Assembly: GCF_036321025.1 (NCBI RefSeq)
Contig: NZ_JAZAPB010000002.1
Span: forward strand, 744,001 to 808,000
DNA length: 64,000 nucleotides
Source of the DNA: Alteraurantiacibacter hainanensis
GTDB lineage: Bacteria; Pseudomonadota; Alphaproteobacteria; Sphingomonadales; Sphingomonadaceae
Direction: 5' to 3'
Part shown: positions 61,483 through 64,000 of the stretch, in pieces
How the letters are laid out: every line of letters starts with the position of its first letter
Position numbering within the stretch: the stretch's first letter is position 1
Position numbers and translations under genes: made by a program
Notes under the pieces: model-generated
What the model was told of the DNA's origin: nothing
The model's database searches: none
What the model saw: only the letters and a program-made list of their open reading frames with translations

Positions 61483-62780
61483 GCAAGCAGGCGAAATGGG
61501 CAATCCTGATCCTGTTGGGCGCGGTGGCGATCGCGGCCCTGCTGATCGTCCTGCGGCCCGAACCAGAGGAGGTGGAAGAGCAGCAAGCCGCGCCGCTCGT
61601 CCAGACTGCGCAATACGAGGTGTCGAGCGGTGCAATCGAGATTTTCGGATCGGGCACCGTGCAGCCGCGCGAGGAAGCGACCATCGGGGCCGAGGTCGCG
61701 GGAAGGCTCGTCTACGTCAATCCCGCCTTCCAGGAAGGTAGCCGCGTCGGCAACGGCGCGGTGCTGTTCCGCATTGATCCAGCCGACTACAGCAACCGCG
61801 TGCGCAGCGCGCAGGCAGACATCGCCGCGCAGGATGTGGCCGTGCTGCAGGCGCAGCAGGAAGTGGCCATTGCCGAGTCGGAATTGCAGCGGTTCGCCCA
61901 GCGGGAGTCCTCGCGCCAGGCTTTGAGCCGCTCGATCGATCCGGACGACTACGCCGCGCGCATCCTGCCACCCGAAGGCTTGCGGGGCCTTTCGCGCTCC
62001 AGCGCCGATACGGAAGCTGAAGACCCGAACATTCTTGCCACGCGCGAACCGCAACTGCGATCGGCACAGGCCGCGCGGGAACGGGCGGGCGCGCAGCTGG
62101 AAGATGCACGCCTGGCGCTTTCGCGGACGGTCGTGCGCGCGCCATTCGCCGGCGTCGTCCGCAGTGAGGATGCCGCGGTGGGCACCTTGGTGCAGCCGGG
62201 CCAGTCGCTCGGCTCGATTGTCGCGAGCGGTGCATACGAGGTCCGCATTTCGCTGACCGAGGCGGAGGCCGCGCTGGTGCCGTCCCTGTTTGCTGCGGGT
62301 GGCACCCGGGTGCCTGCAAGGGTCATGCTGGATTACGGCGACACGACCTGGGCCTGGAATGCCTACGTCGATCGTATCGATCCTATCCTGGACCCCGAAA
62401 CCCGCACGATCGACGTGTTCCTTCGCGTGCCCGATCCGATGCGCGGCGGCGTGCCGGTGACCGATGGCGAAGAAGGCGAACAGGCCGATATTGGAGCATC
62501 GCCGCCACTGCTGCTGGGCAGTTTTGTCAATGCCGCGATCACCGGCGGTAGCCAGCAGGCGTTCGCCCGTATCCCGCTGTCAGCTCTCCGGCCCGATGAC
62601 GAGGTCTGGTTGCTGCGCGACGGGAAGCTGGCAATCGTGCCGGTCGAGGTCCTGCAGCGCACCGACCAATACGCCTATGTCGCGGGCGAAGGATTGGGCG
62701 ACGCGGGTCGTGTCGTCACCAGCCCCCTGCGCACCCCGGTCAACGGCATGCCCCTGCGCATGGAAAGCGCCGGTCAGTGA
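61479..62780 (+). CDS. RND efflux periplasmic adaptor (MFP)
   Basis: 433 residues. An N-terminal membrane helix (AILILLGAVAIAALLIVL) rather than a lipobox anchors it. The lipoyl halves are EEATIGAEVAGRLVYVNPAFQEGS and LSRTVVRAPFAGVVRSEDAAVG around a long coiled-coil. It connects the pump encoded next to the outer-membrane duct encoded before it. Stop and next start overlap (GTGA). Confidence 0.9.
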   Translation: MSKQAKWAILILLGAVAIAALLIVLRPEPEEVEEQQAAPLVQTAQYEVSSGAIEIFGSGTVQPREEATIGAEVAGRLVYVNPAFQEGSRVGNGAVLFRIDPADYSNRVRSAQADIAAQDVAVLQAQQEVAIAESELQRFAQRESSRQALSRSIDPDDYAARILPPEGLRGLSRSSADTEAEDPNILATREPQLRSAQAARERAGAQLEDARLALSRTVVRAPFAGVVRSEDAAVGTLVQPGQSLGSIVASGAYEVRISLTEAEAALVPSLFAAGGTRVPARVMLDYGDTTWAWNAYVDRIDPILDPETRTIDVFLRVPDPMRGGVPVTDGEEGEQADIGASPPLLLGSFVNAAITGGSQQAFARIPLSALRPDDEVWLLRDGKLAIVPVEVLQRTDQYAYVAGEGLGDAGRVVTSPLRTPVNGMPLRMESAGQ

Positions 62781-64000
62781 GCGAAGACCCGGATCGCGAG
62801 GGCTCCCCCGCGAGAGGAGCTGCGGCCGAAGGGCAGGGCGATGCCCCGCTCGACCGCTTCGGCAATCCGGCGGAAGACCGCGCGCGCGACCGCAAGGGCA
62901 TCATCGCCTTCATGGCGCGCAATGGCGTTGCCGCCAACCTGCTGCTGATCTTCATGCTGGTGGCAGGTTTCGCCGCCTATTCCCGCATCGCGCAGGAAGT
63001 GTTTCCCGAGATCAGTCAGGACGCGATCACCGTCTCCGTCACCTATCCCGGCGCCACGCCTGAGGAGGTGGAGGAATCCATCGTCCAGAAGGTGGAAGAG
63101 GCCGTGCAGGCCATCGACGATGTCGACAAGGTGATCGGCACCGCGTCGGAAGGGCGCGGGACAGTCGTCGTCGAACTGGAAACCGGCGCCGACATGGCCC
63201 GCGCGCTGGATGACGTGAAGAGCGAGGTCGACCAGATCCAGACTTTCCCCGTTGACGCCGAGGAACCCGATATCCGCGAGAACACCACGCGGCAGAGCGT
63301 GATGCGCATAGCGCTCTACGGCGACGTTCCAGAGCGCACGCTCAAGGAGACTGCCTACCAGCTGGAGGATGCGCTCGCCGCGCTGCCGGAAATCAGCTTC
63401 GTCGAAACCAGCGCGGTGCGCGAATATCAGGTGTACATCGACGTGCCGCAGGAACGCCTGCAGGCTCTGGGCCTCTCGCTCACCGAGATTTCCCGGATCG
63501 TCTCGCAAAGCAGTCTCGACAGTCCGGCTGGCTCGGTGGAGACCGACCAGGAGCAGGTGCGCGTTCGTACCGTGGGACAGAACTACGACCAGCAGGATTT
63601 CGAGAACATCGTCCTGCGCACCCGGCCCGACGGCACGATCCTGCGCCTGGGCGATGTCGCGACCGTTACCGACGGTTTCGAGGACGCCGATCTCATCACG
63701 CGCTTCAACGGCGAGCCGGTGGCCTTCGTGGACGTCTATCGCACATCGGACGAACGCGTGCTGGACGTGGCCGATGCCGCCACCACCTACCTCGCCGAGG
63801 ATTCCCCGCGTATACTGCCGCCGGGTGTGAGCTACGCGATCTGGGACGACAGTTCCGAGCTGTTCGACGATCGCCTGTCCATGCTGCTGAAGAATGCCGC
63901 GATCGGCCTGGTGCTGGTGCTGGCGGCGCTTACGCTGTTCCTAGACGTGCGGCTGGCGGCGTGGACGGCGCTGGGCATCGGCGCGACATTCGTCGGGGCG
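62777..64000 (+). CDS. RND efflux pump inner-membrane subunit, 5' part
   Basis: 408 codons from a GTG overlapping the adaptor stop, running off the right edge. After a 45-residue charged N-terminal extension, TM1 begins near FMARNGVAANLLLIFMLVAGF, and the first periplasmic loop has QEVFPEISQDAITVSVTYPG, typical of HAE1/RND pumps. TM2 starts near KNAAIGLVLVLAALTLFLDVRLAAW. Full length is normally about 1030-1080, so over half is missing. The N-terminal extension rich in Asp, Arg and Gly is longer than usual. Confidence 0.88.
   Translation, partial: MSEDPDREGSPARGAAAEGQGDAPLDRFGNPAEDRARDRKGIIAFMARNGVAANLLLIFMLVAGFAAYSRIAQEVFPEISQDAITVSVTYPGATPEEVEESIVQKVEEAVQAIDDVDKVIGTASEGRGTVVVELETGADMARALDDVKSEVDQIQTFPVDAEEPDIRENTTRQSVMRIALYGDVPERTLKETAYQLEDALAALPEISFVETSAVREYQVYIDVPQERLQALGLSLTEISRIVSQSSLDSPAGSVETDQEQVRVRTVGQNYDQQDFENIVLRTRPDGTILRLGDVATVTDGFEDADLITRFNGEPVAFVDVYRTSDERVLDVADAATTYLAEDSPRILPPGVSYAIWDDSSELFDDRLSMLLKNAAIGLVLVLAALTLFLDVRLAAWTALGIGATFVGA

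Noticed and set aside
59650..61635. 661-codon minus-strand frame over TetR and efflux genes
   Set aside because: It spans two well-supported plus-strand genes and has no recognisable domain.

Overview
The window is high-GC, densely packed bacterial chromosome. The best fit is an alphaproteobacterium, probably a sphingomonad/Erythrobacteraceae-type organism. The grounds are a Caulobacter-type oxidative xylose (Weimberg) gene set, a cpa/tad pilus locus with a CtrA-like box upstream of the pilin gene, a Ku/LigD pair, and many RND, cupin-like and Gfo/Idh genes. No rRNA, tRNA, CRISPR array, insertion sequence or phage gene was seen.

Region 1 (about 1-21.9 kb) is a hemicellulose, mainly glucuronoxylan, utilisation locus. 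It has xylose catabolism (partial xylD; xylX, xylB and xylC on the minus strand), esterases (an SGNH/sialate-type acetylesterase and a CE15 glucuronoyl esterase), glycosidases (GH43, two GH3, three GH5), an ExuT-like MFS transporter, a Tat-exported Gfo/Idh oxidoreductase and a cupin-like protein. Five copies of a LacI-type palindrome (consensus TGRTAGCGCTAYCA) sit in front of, or just inside, the xylX/GH43, GH5, GH3/GH3 and MFS units. This points to one regulon; its repressor is not in the window.

Region 2 (22.0-28.4 kb) is the most unusual part. A PP2C phosphatase and a membrane-anchored Ser/Thr kinase are divergent. Next to them are a SLOG-SLATT-like membrane protein overlapping a TIR-FHA fusion, and a two-pore-helix-type K+ channel. 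It has the kinase/phosphatase/FHA parts of a phosphorylation switch joined to a TIR NADase-like domain and membrane effectors, with no type VI secretion genes nearby. It may be an undescribed phospho-regulated conflict or stress system. A large exported G8/beta-helix protein resembling animal CEMIP/TMEM2 follows (28.7-31.3 kb).

Region 3 (31.4-39.2 kb) has a tripartite RND efflux operon, an M23 peptidase and two unknown membrane-associated proteins. Region 4 (39.4-51.4 kb) is a complete tight-adherence (Flp) pilus locus: flp, cpaB, cpaC, a small lipoprotein, TadG, two TadE-like genes, cpaE, cpaF, tadB, tadC, a TadD-like lipoprotein and cpaA. A canonical CpaD is missing. Region 5 (51.4-54.8 kb) is the two-gene NHEJ system ku-ligD. 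Region 6 (54.8-58.5 kb) is paoABC-like molybdenum aldehyde oxidoreductase, followed by a possible small structured RNA with a strong terminator. Region 7 (58.9-64.0 kb) holds a small unknown gene and a TetR-OMF-MFP-RND efflux operon that runs off the right end.
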